Below are positions 22,501 through 29,640 of a stretch of 64,000 nt of DNA, piece by piece (the first letter of the stretch is position 1; the number at the start of each line of letters is the position of its first letter). Under the pieces are notes generated by a model that was not told where the DNA came from, searched no databases, and worked only from the letters and a program-made list of their open reading frames with translations. Location of the stretch: positions 3,844,001 through 3,908,000 of the forward strand of contig OY754464.1 in the NCBI GenBank assembly GCA_963575645.1, read 5' to 3'. Origin of the DNA: Xanthostigma xanthostigma. Taxonomy: Eukaryota; Arthropoda; Insecta; Raphidioptera; Raphidiidae. Position numbers and translations under genes: made by a program.

Positions 22501-23467
22501 CATACTTCACTATAGATACCTCAATCAGTGTTTGGAACATGGACTCAAGGTGAAAAAAATTCACAGAGTGTTGAAATTTGCCCAATCGTCCTTTTTGAAA
22601 AAGTATATTGATAGGAATACGGAGCTGCGTGCTTTAGCCGAGTCCGAATTCGAGAAGGATATGTACAAGATGAAGAACAACGCGTGTTATGGAAAATCTA
22701 TTGAAAGCGTAGAAAAGCGCGTAGACGTGCGTTTGGTGAGCCGTTGGGAGCGTCAAGGAAAAAAGCGCGGCGCCGAACACTACATCAGTCAGCCAAATTT
22801 TCATTCAATAGCCATTTTTGACAGCGAGCTGGCAGCCGTGCAGATGAAACGACTCACCGTAGAATATAACAAGCCAAACTACATCGGCGCAGCAGTTCTC
22901 GACCTGTCCAAATGCTTAATGTACGATTTTTTCTATAATTATTTAAAGAAAAAGTACAATGTCGTCAATTTGGTTTACACCGACACGGACAGCTTTTTTC
23001 TCGAGGTGATGACAGACGATATTTATGAGGACATAAAGGCTGACCTACACTTGTTCGACACATCCAATTTTCCCGTCGACAACGAGTACGGTCTTCCGCT
23101 GGTCAACAAAAAAGTTCTCGGCAAATTCAAATTTGAAACGGGTTCTAACCTGATCGCTGAATTTGTAGGCCTGCGCTCGAAAATGTACTGTTTCAGACTG
23201 TTTGGCAGCGCTAGTCATTGTCACAAGAGAGCAAAAGGTGTCAAAAAGAACGTTGTTAACAATCAATTGAAGTTCGACGACTATTTGCACTGCTTACAGA
23301 CCGGTGAGACTTTAATGTGTGAAATGTGTGTGTTTAGATCGGTGAAGCATAACGTTTTTGTACAAAAAACTAATAAAATCTGTCTCAGTGCAGCGGACGA
23401 TAAGAGGTGTTTATTGGTAGACTCTCACAAAACTCTAGCGTGGGGTCACTGTAAAATCAAAGAGTGA
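19538..23467 (+). CDS. PolB: Protein-primed family B DNA polymerase (Polinton PolB)
   Basis: 1,309 residues, start ATG with AAAA before it. Predicted to replicate the linear element from a protein primer. In order: a C2H2 finger at 4-24 and further Cys/His fingers near 36-58 and 103-124; a region near 285-395 with FCFAWAIVSAL, HVNLLYF and NHYVWI, which looks like a cysteine-peptidase-type fold (inference); another zinc finger near 410-435; exonuclease motif I (YADSETI, ~480); an inserted endonuclease VII/HNH-like module (CHICEKSF...LDHDHLTGEPRG...HSICN, ~575-615); Exo II (HNLSNFDSH, ~625); Exo III (YLKTDV, ~795); polymerase motif A (LDANNQYG, ~892), B (KMKNNACYGKS, ~1043) and C (YTDTDS, ~1147). 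All catalytic residues are present. Length is at the upper end for the family because of the N-terminal modules. Confidence 0.96.
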   Translation: MFKCAVCDKSFTRRDNRKRHENVHADIFKDGLHECIVCGLQVLQTDELVAHLARSHNIKKPEKPADISVVTNTMKRQLQTDNEPSTSSSSSTKRQKCSGTILCEACGVEVSAGSFGAHQKSISHKANIYVHHRDNIEVSKFAFKHRIVTYKINNTNYSCLNIDEFFESNRTAFVDLIKFNLEKHITVKVNFELFACYFLLKNDKIARELKSFNTKNVIFNAGTDIDAHLTDFKNKIIKKAEEFQERDSGWALQKIDCFELNVMKYNPLHASSYIHLPKKIKNKGACINVKNNNDQFCFAWAIVSALFPANKDSDRITSYPHYSEVLNLNGLEFPMKIKNIAQFEKLNDFCSVNVFGLDDRCNIVGPLYCTREKKNNHVNLLYFSDDASSNNHYVWIKNLSRLVSSQLTNNHYKKFLCDCCLSYFSSENLLQRHCEYDCGKVRVKLPTADLKKDRLGRESPGNIISFKNYERKELLPFVIYADSETILKPIHTAMPDSTSSFTVSLNQHVPHSFSYYIKCSYDASLSKLRIFNGSDCTIQFIQSLVSDAKQIYEIVNRVVPLRKLKSEDIERLRKDKCHICEKSFTVEESNSIVLDHDHLTGEPRGYAHSICNLNYKIPKFLPVFFHNLSNFDSHLFIKQLASVCDNISVIPVNKEKYISFSAKFPLSECDDDDDDEDENNHFKSKKCVEIRFLDSFRFLSCSLSKLAKTMQEEDFIELRNQYPDMEQFQLVTDKGIFPYEYVTSLDVLNEKELPPIESFYSQLNDENITEEEYERAKKVWTVFECETLLDYSNNYLKTDVILLCDIFEKFRKLELATYQLDPACYYTLPGMSWDAMLKYTQVELELMSDIDMVHFIRKSLRGGISYCAKRHCVANNKYMRNEYNPDEPSSFLVYLDANNQYGWAMSQPLPTGGFSWLSEDEIENFDLKQILNDENGESGYFLEVDLEYPTHLHDRHNDFPFCAEKKIPPTTKSKQTKLISTLHDKDRYILHYRYLNQCLEHGLKVKKIHRVLKFAQSSFLKKYIDRNTELRALAESEFEKDMYKMKNNACYGKSIESVEKRVDVRLVSRWERQGKKRGAEHYISQPNFHSIAIFDSELAAVQMKRLTVEYNKPNYIGAAVLDLSKCLMYDFFYNYLKKKYNVVNLVYTDTDSFFLEVMTDDIYEDIKADLHLFDTSNFPVDNEYGLPLVNKKVLGKFKFETGSNLIAEFVGLRSKMYCFRLFGSASHCHKRAKGVKKNVVNNQLKFDDYLHCLQTGETLMCEMCVFRSVKHNVFVQKTNKICLSAADDKRCLLVDSHKTLAWGHCKIKE

Positions 23468-23497
23468 TGAGATTAAAAAAAAACTATTTTTTTAAAT

Positions 23498-23503
23498 AAT
23501 AAA
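23498..23503 (+). terminator. Polyadenylation signal of PolB
   Basis: AATAAA lies 31 nt after the PolB stop codon. Confidence 0.6.
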
Positions 23504-23542
23504 AAAACATTACTATTTTTTAAATAATGTTTAAGAAGGACA

Positions 23543-24118
23543 ATTTTTTTAGTATAATTCTAGTTTAATTAACATATTTTAGTATAATTCTAGTTTAATT
23601 AGCATATTTTAGTGTAATTCTAGTTTAATTAGCATATTTTAGTGTATGTTTTTTTTTTTTTTAAAAAAGTATCGTTAATGTTAAATTGATTTTTTCACAA
23701 AACTAAAATAGGTTATTATATTTAAATGTGTATTTTATACAATAATATTGAATTCGAGTTTAATTATCATATTTTAGTATAATTCTAGTTTAATTAGCAT
23801 ATTTTAGTATTATTCTAGTTTAATTATCATATTTTAGTATAATTCTAGTTTAATTAGCATATTTTAGTGAATGTATTTCTTTTTTAAAAAGTACCGTTAA
23901 TGTTAATTGATTTTTTCACATATTAATATAGGTTATTATATTTAAATGTGCATTTTATACAATAATATTGAATTCGAGTTTAATTATCATATTTTAGTAT
24001 AATTCTAGTTTAATTAGCATATTTTAGTGTATGTAATTTTTTTTAAAAAAAGTTGCGTTAATGTTAAATGTGTATTTTGTTCAATAATTGAATTCGAGTT
24101 TAATTAGCATATTTTAGT
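23543..24118. repeat. AT-rich tandem repeats between PolB and ATPase
   Basis: A 30-bp unit, TTTAATTAGCATATTTTAGT plus ATAATTCTAG, occurs in runs at about 23543-23645, 23755-23870, 23972-24030 and 24085-24118. The runs are separated by a longer repeated spacer (poly-T, then GTTAATGTTAA, then TAGGTTATTATATTTAAATG), giving a higher-order period near 215 bp. It is non-coding and is the only large gap inside the Polinton gene block; it could be a regulatory, origin or matrix-attachment region. Confidence 0.75.
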
Positions 24119-24214
24119 TTGTGTTTTTTTTTTATTAATTACCGTTGACATAAAAAGTTGAATGATTTTTTTTCACAAATAAAATAAATTTAAAAGTTCG
24201 CATTTTTTTTTCTC

Positions 24215-24254
24215 TATATATAAAAACCCCTCTTTCCCGTTCCCTATGATCAGT
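24215..24254 (+). promoter_or_regulatory. ATPase core promoter (TATA + TCAGT)
   Basis: TATATATAAAAA (24215-24226) lies about 33 nt before the A of TCAGT (24250-24254). The predicted start near 24252 is downstream of the first in-frame ATG (24246), so translation should start at 24297. Confidence 0.65.
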
Positions 24255-24296
24255 TGTCTTTGTGAAACGTTACGCAGTGCATTGTTAAAAAAAAAA

Positions 24297-24998
24297 ATGA
24301 AATTGATACAACAACCTGTAAAGATTAAAATTTTAAATCTAGATCAAAATAATGAATCAATAATTAAAAAACATGGACAATTACTTCCCGGCACAGTAAG
24401 GTGCATTATTGTAGGACCGTCGAATTGTGGTAAGACTAATGTAATGATTTCGCTGTTAATTGACGAAAACGCGCTCAAATTTGAAAACGTCTACGTCTAC
24501 TCAAAATCACTTCAACAGGAAAAGTATCGAATGCTTGCAGAGATTTTAAAGGGCGTAGGCAACGGGTTGGGCTATAACACCTTCACCGCCAGCGAAACAA
24601 TAATGCATCCGAACGAGGCAAAGCCGAATTCAATTTTTATTTTCGACGATGTAGCGTGTGAAAGTCAAAGTAACATTCGCGAATATTTCAGTATGGGACG
24701 ACATGCTGACGTAGACAGTTTTTACCTGTGTCAATCGTACAGTAGAATACCTAAGCAGCTCGTCAGAGACAATGCGAATTTTATTATACTTTTCAAACAG
24801 GATGACATGAATTTGCGTCATGTCTACGACGACTATGTCAATACGGACATGTCGTTTCAAGAGTTTAAAAATTTGTGCGCCAAATGCTGGGCGGAGAACA
24901 AGTATAATTTTTTCGTGATCGACAAAGACTCTGACATAAACTCAGGCAGATATAGGATGAATTTTGATAAATTCATAGCCGTGAAACGGGAAGTATAA
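24297..24998 (+). CDS. ATP: Polinton genome-packaging ATPase (FtsK/HerA type)
   Basis: 233 residues. Predicted to pump the element's DNA into a capsid. Walker A is GPSNCGKT (about residues 40-47) and Walker B is SIFIFDDVACE (about 111-121), followed by the conserved segment with SFYLCQSYSRIPKQ. The start at 24297 (AAAAAAATGA context) is preferred over ATG 24246 because the latter lies upstream of the predicted transcription start. The stop codon is inside the TATA box of the next gene. Intact, with the usual length. Confidence 0.93.
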   Translation: MKLIQQPVKIKILNLDQNNESIIKKHGQLLPGTVRCIIVGPSNCGKTNVMISLLIDENALKFENVYVYSKSLQQEKYRMLAEILKGVGNGLGYNTFTASETIMHPNEAKPNSIFIFDDVACESQSNIREYFSMGRHADVDSFYLCQSYSRIPKQLVRDNANFIILFKQDDMNLRHVYDDYVNTDMSFQEFKNLCAKCWAENKYNFFVIDKDSDINSGRYRMNFDKFIAVKREV

Positions 24999-25018
24999 AT
25001 ATACACGTCTTGTTCAGT
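24994..25018 (+). promoter_or_regulatory. TATA box over ATPase stop codon, plus initiator
   Basis: TATAAATAT (from 24994) contains the ATPase TAA (24996-24998). TCAGT is at 25014-25018, only 22 nt on; an alternative TTTCACAGTC initiator puts the start near 25025, 31 nt on. Confidence 0.45.
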
Positions 25019-25054
25019 TATTTCACAGTCATACTACTTCTCTCTCTGTGTATC

Positions 25055-25984
25055 ATGAAGAAAAAAAGCGAAATTTCTCTGCGTAGGCGTTTGAGGAGAG
25101 CTATTAAATCTGTTAGAAATAAGTATAATCAAATAAAATCTGGTGATTTTGAGAAGAGTAGAAGTGTCGAGACGCAATTGAAACCGCTCATCGAACCGAT
25201 AAAAGTTCTAATCGATCATGTGAGGAAGGAGGATGAAGAAGAACGGGCGTGTCTTAAGAGAGAAATAAAATCAGACGAAACTCCACGGAAAGTGTCTACG
25301 ACGACAAGAAGAGCGGCTTTGAGCCGTAAAATTGATTTTCAATCACCGATTTCATCTAGTACGCCTACCACCACCACAAGTCTTTCAGAATTATATTTAA
25401 ATAGAAAACCCGTGACTGATAAGGATTACGTTTATGGTGTTAAGTATAATATAGACAACAGCGACGGCGATGGAAAATACATGATTGGCAATAAGAAAAT
25501 AACTTTTCATAAAAACGATCTTGTTATCGATCAGCTCAAGATCGACGGTACTCCGGGAATTTATGAATTGATTTTCATGAAAAAACCCGAAAATTATACG
25601 CAAACGGATAAAGACATATACATGAAGATTTTGGAATATACAGGCGCTCATCTAAAAGCTGATGGTAAAATTAAGAGCAACGCGGGTTTTAAATATAAAA
25701 ATATAATCATGCCTCTGTTTGCGAATAAACAAAATACCGATAGGATAGCAGCAGAGTCAGAACAGAACAGGAGCAGAGCTGGAGCAGCTCTGCCTAGCGG
25801 CGAGGGAATATTTTTGAAAATGAACAGAAACAAGAAGAAAGAATATGTGTACTGGAATGATTTGAACGAATTGGTAGACAGACTGAAATTGTTGTACGCT
25901 TCCCAAGCAGCCGGCAATACGTCTCATCACAACGAAATTGTCTCGATCATGGAGGAATTGAGAAAAGCAAACGTTATTGTATAA
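25055..25984 (+). CDS. Conserved Polinton protein, unknown function
   Basis: 309 residues from the first true ATG; the frame opens at 25010, but only with TTG. The N-terminal ~100 residues are basic and coiled-coil-like (RRRLRRAIKSVRNKY). A central domain (~125-210) contains DKDYVYGVKYN, GKYMIGNKKITF and GIYELIFMKKP. The C-terminus has EYVYWNDLNELVDRLKLLYA, then an AGNTSHHNEI motif. I recognise this architecture as a protein that regularly sits after the ATPase in arthropod Polintons (possibly the DUF8207 family, from memory). It is probably a virion or packaging-associated protein, but no activity can be assigned. It is followed after 42 nt by the fibre-like gene. Confidence 0.82.
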   Translation: MKKKSEISLRRRLRRAIKSVRNKYNQIKSGDFEKSRSVETQLKPLIEPIKVLIDHVRKEDEEERACLKREIKSDETPRKVSTTTRRAALSRKIDFQSPISSSTPTTTTSLSELYLNRKPVTDKDYVYGVKYNIDNSDGDGKYMIGNKKITFHKNDLVIDQLKIDGTPGIYELIFMKKPENYTQTDKDIYMKILEYTGAHLKADGKIKSNAGFKYKNIIMPLFANKQNTDRIAAESEQNRSRAGAALPSGEGIFLKMNRNKKKEYVYWNDLNELVDRLKLLYASQAAGNTSHHNEIVSIMEELRKANVIV

Positions 25985-26015
25985 ATTGAGTTTTGTTTTT
26001 GACTAGATCTTCAGT
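25980..26015 (+). promoter_or_regulatory. TATA over stop codon, plus TCAGT initiator
   Basis: TATAAATT (25980-25987) includes the TAA stop (25982-25984) of the preceding gene. TCAGT at 26011-26015 puts the start A 33 nt downstream and 14 nt before the ATG at 26027. Confidence 0.65.
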
Positions 26016-26026
26016 GCCCTTTCGAC

Positions 26027-26614
26027 ATGCCCGTAGATAAGTTCGGTAGACACAGTAGACGCCTGCGGAAACTAGTTCACAATCCTCCTCCTCCTGCAGC
26101 AGTAGGATTTAAAATTGTAAATAATGATACGTTAGACTTTAATGGTAAAAAACTGATAAATGTCGGTACATCGACAGGAAATCAACAGGATGCCGTTACG
26201 GTAGACTATTTTAACCAAAAAATAACAGAAGTGATGCTCTGCTACATGAACGAATCAATACCACTATTGATTATGGATTTTTTGAAAAAATATAGCGGAC
26301 GGTTTATAATTCGTCTGTTCAGTCGCGATGCTAAATTAACACCCGAAAATCATTATACTCTGGCCGAAGGATTCGTAGAGTATATATTCGGTGAGGAGGT
26401 CAACGGGATGGAAATACAGTCTATAAGAACATCGCCCGTGGACACGAATATATTCATCAACGATAAATTGTATACGACGCTCGACTCTACAAAAATCAGC
26501 AACGGTGATCGCATAAAATTTTCAGCTAGTGCTAAAACAACACAGTTAAAAATAAAAGACAGGGTTACGCTAGGCGTGGAAATATACCTACGATATCCGT
26601 TGTTAAGTCAATGA
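26027..26614 (+). CDS. Putative Polinton fibre-like structural protein
   Basis: 195 residues starting MPVDKFGRHSRR. Residues ~30-65 read NNDTLDFNGKKLINVGTS, then DAVTVDYFNQK. This LxGxxLxNVxxPxxxxDAVT-type pattern resembles trimeric fibre/tail-collar proteins and recurs in Polinton proteins at this map position. The rest is a beta-rich domain of no known function. The stop (TGA) is one base from the next ATG. Role as a capsid spike or fibre is inference. Confidence 0.7.
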   Translation: MPVDKFGRHSRRLRKLVHNPPPPAAVGFKIVNNDTLDFNGKKLINVGTSTGNQQDAVTVDYFNQKITEVMLCYMNESIPLLIMDFLKKYSGRFIIRLFSRDAKLTPENHYTLAEGFVEYIFGEEVNGMEIQSIRTSPVDTNIFINDKLYTTLDSTKISNGDRIKFSASAKTTQLKIKDRVTLGVEIYLRYPLLSQ

Positions 26615-26615
26615 A

Positions 26616-27425
26616 ATGTTGTCGCTCAATAGACATGGCAGAGCTGATGTTGACATAGCAACTATGAGAGATTTAACAAGTGCAGAAAGGGCGGCGAGAA
26701 CTATTTACGCTAATCTAAGAAAACGCACTGCTGCAGCTGAATTGTACAAAAGAAAACAGCTTGCACCGTTCAATAGTTTGTTGCAGCAGACTAGTGCAAC
26801 AAAGAGAATAAAAAGGAACAACTATGACGACTACGGCTATACTATTATACAAAATGATGATACACAAAAAAAAACAACATTTTTGCAAAATATTGATGAA
26901 ATAAGAAAAAATGATGATGCTGAAAAAGTTCATGATGATAACAGCAACAATTATCGAGATCAATCTGTGAGTTTTCTTACGGGCATGGAAACTCGGTACG
27001 AATCGATGACCGCGAGAGAACCGCTAATTAGACGTTTTTATAAAAAAAATCTCCCCTTGCAACTATCGGTTTTGAGCGAAGCAAAAAAGTTGAAGAGAAA
27101 AGGAGACGTGTCATCATTTCAACATTATACTAAATATCTAGATGAGACCAATGAAATAATAAACATTCCGCATAGAGGAGAGAGAACATCATTTCGATTT
27201 CTATCATTTCATAACGACAATACACAAAAATCGGAAACCACTGTAAAATATTTTACCAACGACTCTATTAGTGTTAGCCGATTAGAACCTATATTAACCA
27301 ACACGAACTTAAAAATTACGTCTGTTGTTAAAGAGAGACTGCACAGTCCCGTTGTGAAAACGTCGCGGTCAAACGTGCAGCACAGAAAATTGTTTTTAAA
27401 TCCCATATTTCACACACCAAAATAA
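26616..27425 (+). CDS. Polinton protein, not recognised
   Basis: 269 residues, starting MLSLNRHGRADVDIATM, beginning one base after the fibre-like gene's stop. It is charged, rich in Lys, Arg, Asn and Thr, with an Ala/Arg-rich helix near 24-45 (SAERAARTIYANLRKRTAAA) and a low-complexity Asp/Asn segment near 85-115. No membrane segment or enzymatic motif is seen. It ends with TAA two bases before the integrase ATG. Conserved position and an open frame support a real gene; function unknown. Confidence 0.75.
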   Translation: MLSLNRHGRADVDIATMRDLTSAERAARTIYANLRKRTAAAELYKRKQLAPFNSLLQQTSATKRIKRNNYDDYGYTIIQNDDTQKKTTFLQNIDEIRKNDDAEKVHDDNSNNYRDQSVSFLTGMETRYESMTAREPLIRRFYKKNLPLQLSVLSEAKKLKRKGDVSSFQHYTKYLDETNEIINIPHRGERTSFRFLSFHNDNTQKSETTVKYFTNDSISVSRLEPILTNTNLKITSVVKERLHSPVVKTSRSNVQHRKLFLNPIFHTPK

Positions 27426-27427
27426 CA

Positions 27428-28402
27428 ATGAAACGTACAAATAACAAGTCGCCGCAAAAAGCCTCTGCAGAAAAAATCAGAATTGTCAACGAGCTGCACA
27501 AGCCGGCGAGAAAGAACTATCGACGCAGACGCGTGATCGTCAAGGGTCTCTACGACCTCTATCAAGCCGATTTGGCCGAAATGATTCCGTACGCCGGCGT
27601 GAACAACAACTACAGATATATTCTCACTGTAATCGACGCCTTTTCCAAGTATGCGTGGACGCAGCCGTTGAAAAGCAAACGTGGAAAGGAGGTTGCGGAC
27701 GCCATGTTGAAAATTTTAGAAACACTTAAAAAGCCGCCTCGTAATCTGCAAACGGACAACGGAACGGAATTTTACAATTCAAATTTTCAAAATTTAATGA
27801 AAAAATATTCCATAAATCACTATTCATCTTTTAGCAATTTAAAGAGCAGCATAGTCGAGCGCTTCATAAGAACGCTGAAGACGCGATTGTGGAAACACTT
27901 TGGCATCGAAGGAAATTACAAATGGTTTAAGGCGTTGCCGGACATTGTAGCCGAATACAACAACACCAAACACAGTACTATAAAAATGAAACCGAGAGAG
28001 GTGAATGCAAAAAATGAAAAAAAATTATTAAAGACCGTTTACTCCAATTTAAAAATAGTGGACGCTAGAAAACAAAAAATACACGTTGGCGATCGCGTGC
28101 GCGTCAGTAAATATAAACATTTGTTCGACAAAGGCTACCTTCCCAATTGGACGACTGAAATTTTTACGGTATTTAAAGTAAAACTGAACACCAATCCGCG
28201 CACTTACGAGCTGATCGACGCAAACAAAACACCGATCAAGGGCGGCTTTTACGAGGAGGAACTTCAAAAAGTGCCCGACAAGAACAATAACGTCTATTTG
28301 GTGGAAAAAGTCTTGAAAACAAAAGGTGATAAATTGTTTATTAAGTGGCTAGGTTTTGACGATAGTCACAACTCGTGGATACTCAAGAAAGACGTGGTAT
28401 AA
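27428..28402 (+). CDS. INT: Polinton integrase with C-terminal chromodomain
   Basis: 324 residues. A retroviral-type integrase predicted to join the TIR ends to target DNA and create the 6-bp duplication. The rve core gives D48 (LYQADLAEM), D110 (LQTDNGTEF) and E144 (SSIVERFIRTL), a D,D(33)E arrangement. After an SH3-like DNA-binding region (VGDRVRVSKYKHLFDKGYLP), the C-terminus from about residue 285 is a chromodomain (VYLVEKVLKTKGDKLFIKWL, then SHNSWI), which may bind modified histones and guide targeting. No clear HHCC zinc module is seen N-terminal. Catalytic residues are intact. The TAA stop lies in TATAAAAG, 3 bp from the next ATG. Confidence 0.95.
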   Translation: MKRTNNKSPQKASAEKIRIVNELHKPARKNYRRRRVIVKGLYDLYQADLAEMIPYAGVNNNYRYILTVIDAFSKYAWTQPLKSKRGKEVADAMLKILETLKKPPRNLQTDNGTEFYNSNFQNLMKKYSINHYSSFSNLKSSIVERFIRTLKTRLWKHFGIEGNYKWFKALPDIVAEYNNTKHSTIKMKPREVNAKNEKKLLKTVYSNLKIVDARKQKIHVGDRVRVSKYKHLFDKGYLPNWTTEIFTVFKVKLNTNPRTYELIDANKTPIKGGFYEEELQKVPDKNNNVYLVEKVLKTKGDKLFIKWLGFDDSHNSWILKKDVV

Positions 28403-28405
28403 AAG

Positions 28406-29281
28406 ATGGTCTTCATCCATTCATTAGGGGATTTCGTTAGCGGACGCGGACTTGTCAACACGTTAATCAACAAATTACCGCTCGAACTACATATACCCGG
28501 CTATCGTTTCTGCGGACCCGGAACAAAGTTGGAGAAGCGTTTGGACAGAGGCGACGTAGGTGTGAATAGATTGGATGAAGGTTGTAAAGAGCACGACATA
28601 GCCTACGCAAACACAAAGAATTTAAAAGAACGTCACATAGCCGATCGCAAACTTCTCGAAAGAGCTTGGGACCGTGTGAAGGCCAAAGACGCTAGTTTGG
28701 GTGAAAAGACAGCCGCGTTGCTTACGGCGACAGCTATGAAAATTAAAACTAAACTCGGCATGGGTATGAAAAGAAAGAGAACTTCTTCATCATCCGCAGA
28801 CGTTACACCAAAACGCAAACGCTCAAGCAGACGAGCAAAGTCGACGCTGAGACAAGGTAGAAGGAGTGTGAAAACTAGAAATTCCAACGTCAAGAACAGT
28901 CTTATTAAGCAGGTACAGCGGGAACTCGACGCTATAAGCTCGACGGGTGTGAACAAATATGCTGCTGCAATAAAAAAAAACGGCGGTGAATCTCGAGTGA
29001 TACCCGTACCCAAAACGGGGGGGTTTTTACCGCTAATCCCGCTGTTTGCAGGCCTGTCGGCGTTGGGAGCTCTGGCCGGCGGAGCTGCGAACGTTGCCAG
29101 AACCGTTATAGATGCAAAGGGGGCCAGGGATAAACTTTCCGAAGCGAATCGTCACAATGAAACAATGGAAGCCATAGCCATCGGTAAAAAAGGAAGCGGC
29201 TTGTATTTGAAGCCGTATAGAAGAGGTTATGGGCTTTTTTTAAGACCTTACCGACCCACGACGACTTCAAAAAACTTTTAA
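28406..29281 (+). CDS. Phospholipase A2-domain virion protein (PLA2-like)
   Basis: 291 residues. The N-terminal third is a parvovirus-VP1-type PLA2 domain: calcium-loop YRFCGPGTKLEKR (33-45) and catalytic CKEHDIAY with the H63-D64 pair. Such domains usually help a particle cross endosomal membranes; that role here is inference. Two basic nuclear-localisation-like clusters follow near 115-150 (MKRKRTSSSS; PKRKRSSRRAKS), then a Gly/Ala-rich hydrophobic stretch near 210-235 (FLPLIPLFAGLSALGALAGG), and GSGLYLKPYRRG repeats at the end. The frame ends ACT-TCA-AAA-AAC-TTT-TAA, containing an in-frame A_AAA_AAC slippery heptamer; the -1 frame there runs directly into the protease (see 29269). Confidence 0.88.
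   Translation: MVFIHSLGDFVSGRGLVNTLINKLPLELHIPGYRFCGPGTKLEKRLDRGDVGVNRLDEGCKEHDIAYANTKNLKERHIADRKLLERAWDRVKAKDASLGEKTAALLTATAMKIKTKLGMGMKRKRTSSSSADVTPKRKRSSRRAKSTLRQGRRSVKTRNSNVKNSLIKQVQRELDAISSTGVNKYAAAIKKNGGESRVIPVPKTGGFLPLIPLFAGLSALGALAGGAANVARTVIDAKGARDKLSEANRHNETMEAIAIGKKGSGLYLKPYRRGYGLFLRPYRPTTTSKNF
29269..29275 (+). promoter_or_regulatory. Candidate -1 ribosomal frameshift site A_AAA_AAC
   Basis: In the PLA2 frame the bases read TC[A AAA AAC] TTT TAA. This is a canonical X_XXY_YYZ heptamer, the same type used by some retroviral gag-pro junctions, two codons before the stop. A -1 slip enters the protease frame, which is open from 29221 but has no ATG before 29335. A stimulatory structure downstream was not established by eye. 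Confidence 0.7.
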
Positions 29282-29283
29282 AA

Positions 29284-29637
29284 ATATTGCCGAAACACGC
29301 GCTCACCGATGCGGAGATCGAACGCTATGCAAAAATGTTAAACGTTAAGTTGTTCAGAGGTGTGTACATGAGAAACGCGCTGCCTAAAAAGTTGAAAAAG
29401 AACGAGAGCGCCGTAGTAAATTTGGATGATAGAGACGGTCCCGGAACGCACTGGGTTGCGTACAAAAAAGTCGGCAAAAATGTTAAGTACTTTGACAGTT
29501 TCGGTAACTTGCGACCACCGAGAGAGCTCGTCGATTATTTGAAAGGTTGCAAAATAGTATATAACTACGAGAGAAGACAGAAATTCAACTCAGTTTTGTG
29601 CGGTCATCACTGCTTGTTTTTCCTATTGGAAACTTAG
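29284..29637 (+). CDS. PRO: Adenovirus-type cysteine protease (frameshift-fused?)
   Basis: Predicted capsid-maturation protease of the adenain/Ulp1 fold. Counting from the first ATG (29335), the triad is H39 (GPGTHWVAY), D54 (YFDSFG) and C89 (LCGHHCLFF), with Q82 nearby. Family-like sequence begins earlier, LPKHALTDAEIERYAKML, and this part has no ATG: its first codons are ATA-TTG. From ATG 29335 the protein is about 100 residues and lacks that N-terminal helix. Either the start codon is lost, a non-AUG start is used, or (favoured) it is made as a C-terminal extension of the PLA2 protein by -1 frameshifting at 29269-29275. The start given here marks the beginning of the similarity, not a proven initiation codon. 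Confidence 0.85.
   Translation: MLPKHALTDAEIERYAKMLNVKLFRGVYMRNALPKKLKKNESAVVNLDDRDGPGTHWVAYKKVGKNVKYFDSFGNLRPPRELVDYLKGCKIVYNYERRQKFNSVLCGHHCLFFLLET
29558..29594 (+). promoter_or_regulatory. Core promoter inside protease gene, for minor capsid gene
   Basis: TATATAAC (29558-29565; TATAAC at 29560) and TCAGT (29590-29594) are 32 nt apart, within protease codons, and 49 nt before the minor-capsid ATG. Confidence 0.6.
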
Positions 29638-29640
29638 AAA

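Noticed and set aside
24246..24296. Upstream ATG as ATPase start
   Set aside because: It lies upstream of the predicted transcription start (24252) and has a poorer context than ATG 24297.
25010..25054. N-terminal extension of the 25055 gene
   Set aside because: It would begin with TTG and overlaps the predicted initiator; the first ATG is 25055.
28398..28425. TATAAAAG as promoter of the PLA2 gene
   Set aside because: The implied start would lie downstream of the only ATG that includes the PLA2 domain, and no TCAGT is present at the right spacing. The match may just come from the integrase stop codon.
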